A DNA stretch of 11,797 bases from the NCBI GenBank assembly GCA_002839535.1, contig PGYF01000025.1, positions 4,795-16,591 of the forward strand. Direction: 5' to 3'. Below are positions 11,528 through 11,797 of the stretch, one piece after another. The notes beneath the pieces are model-generated. The model worked only from the letters and a program-made list of their open reading frames with translations, did no database searches and was not told the origin of the DNA. The DNA is from Nitrospira bacterium HGW-Nitrospira-1 (lineage in GTDB: Bacteria; Nitrospirota; Thermodesulfovibrionia; Thermodesulfovibrionales; UBA6898). Made by a program: the position numbers and the translations under genes. Position 1 is the first letter of the stretch. Every line of letters begins with the position of its first letter.

Positions 11528-11797
11528 TTATTTGCCCTCCTTTCCTGGAAGGGGTTCGCCGCGCAGATTGGTCTCTCTCTCTTTTTCACCTGTCATGATA
11601 AGAGCGTTCGCAACCATTTCGTGAACGCCTGTTACCCCGACTCCCGGCACCCAGTAGTCCATGGATGCTGAAAGGGTCGCCCTGTCAATGGCGCAAACAT
11701 TGGCCAGCATGTTCACCCCATGCTTGTCATGTACATATTTAACGGCATTTGCCCTCGCAAGGCCGCCTCTCATCCTCAGCTCCATATTTTCACTTGC
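11528..11797 (-). CDS. dsrK: DsrK, HdrD-like catalytic subunit of DsrMKJOP (C-terminal part, cut by window edge)
   Basis: The last 89 residues of a CCG-domain protein are visible; the frame is open to the window edge and the 5' end is missing. The segment LARANAVKYVHDKHGVNMLANVCAIDRATL and the VTGVHEMVANALIM tail fit the end of DsrK, the HdrD-like cytoplasmic subunit that reduces or oxidises DsrC through a noncubane [4Fe-4S] cluster. Identification is supported by the dsrJ-dsrO-dsrP order directly downstream. At the place where HdrD-type proteins have a CxxC, here there is Cys-Ala-Ile-Asp (Cys codon 11693-11695, Asp codon 11684-11686). It ends two nucleotides before dsrJ. Confidence 0.85.
   Translation of the reverse strand, partial: ASENMELRMRGGLARANAVKYVHDKHGVNMLANVCAIDRATLSASMDYWVPGVGVTGVHEMVANALIMTGEKERETNLRGEPLPGKEGK

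Overview
The window is a bacterial chromosomal segment of moderate GC content. It joins part of an anaerobic cobalamin (corrin ring) operon on the + strand to the 3' part of a dsr (dissimilatory sulfur metabolism) operon on the - strand. The dsrMKJOP-type membrane complex genes, the anaerobic cbi pathway, the CbiE-CbiT and CbiG-CbiH fusions and the many short palindromic and tandem repeats suggest an uncultured anaerobic sulfur-cycling bacterium. Nitrospirota (Thermodesulfovibrionia-like) or Desulfobacterota fit best. This placement is inference from gene content, not from a marker gene.

Layout. Bases 1-164 carry a 25-nt-period direct repeat and a promoter. Bases 165-762 are a vapBC toxin-antitoxin cassette. 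Bases 763-926 hold no convincing gene, only an orphan frame. Bases 927-5832 are four tightly overlapping corrin genes: cbiE-cbiT fusion, cbiL, cbiF and cbiG-cbiH fusion. Bases 5966-7264 encode a glutamine-amidotransferase-like BPL-N protein of unknown role. Bases 7265-7423 are a convergent intergenic region with a strong hairpin. From 7424 to the right edge all genes are on the - strand. In transcription order they are dsrK (3' end only), dsrJ, dsrO, dsrP, a 2[4Fe-4S] ferredoxin, then after a terminator-like hairpin dsrH/tusB, dsrE/tusD, dsrF/tusC and tusA.

How they work together. The cbi genes supply C20, C17, C11, C5 and C15 methylation and ring contraction of the corrin ring; cbiA, cbiC, cbiD and cbiJ are not seen here. 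DsrMKJOP is a transmembrane redox complex linking periplasmic or menaquinone electrons to the DsrC trisulfide/thiol cycle. DsrEFH and TusA are persulfide carriers that pass sulfur to DsrC. Having dsrEFH and tusA beside dsrMKJOP is typical of sulfur oxidisers and some disproportionators rather than of plain sulfate reducers. dsrAB, dsrC, dsrL and dsrM are outside the window, so the direction of the pathway cannot be settled here.

The most unusual feature is repeat colonisation of the + strand half. At least eleven short arrays have different sequences but all have a 7-nt period. Three copies of a TGTCATT-ended palindromic element and one C/G-rich hairpin are also present. Most lie inside open reading frames without breaking them. 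They form inter-domain linkers and loops in CbiE-CbiT and CbiG-CbiH and lie at or near the start codons of cbiF, cbiG and the BPL-N gene. The dsr half shows none of these arrays.
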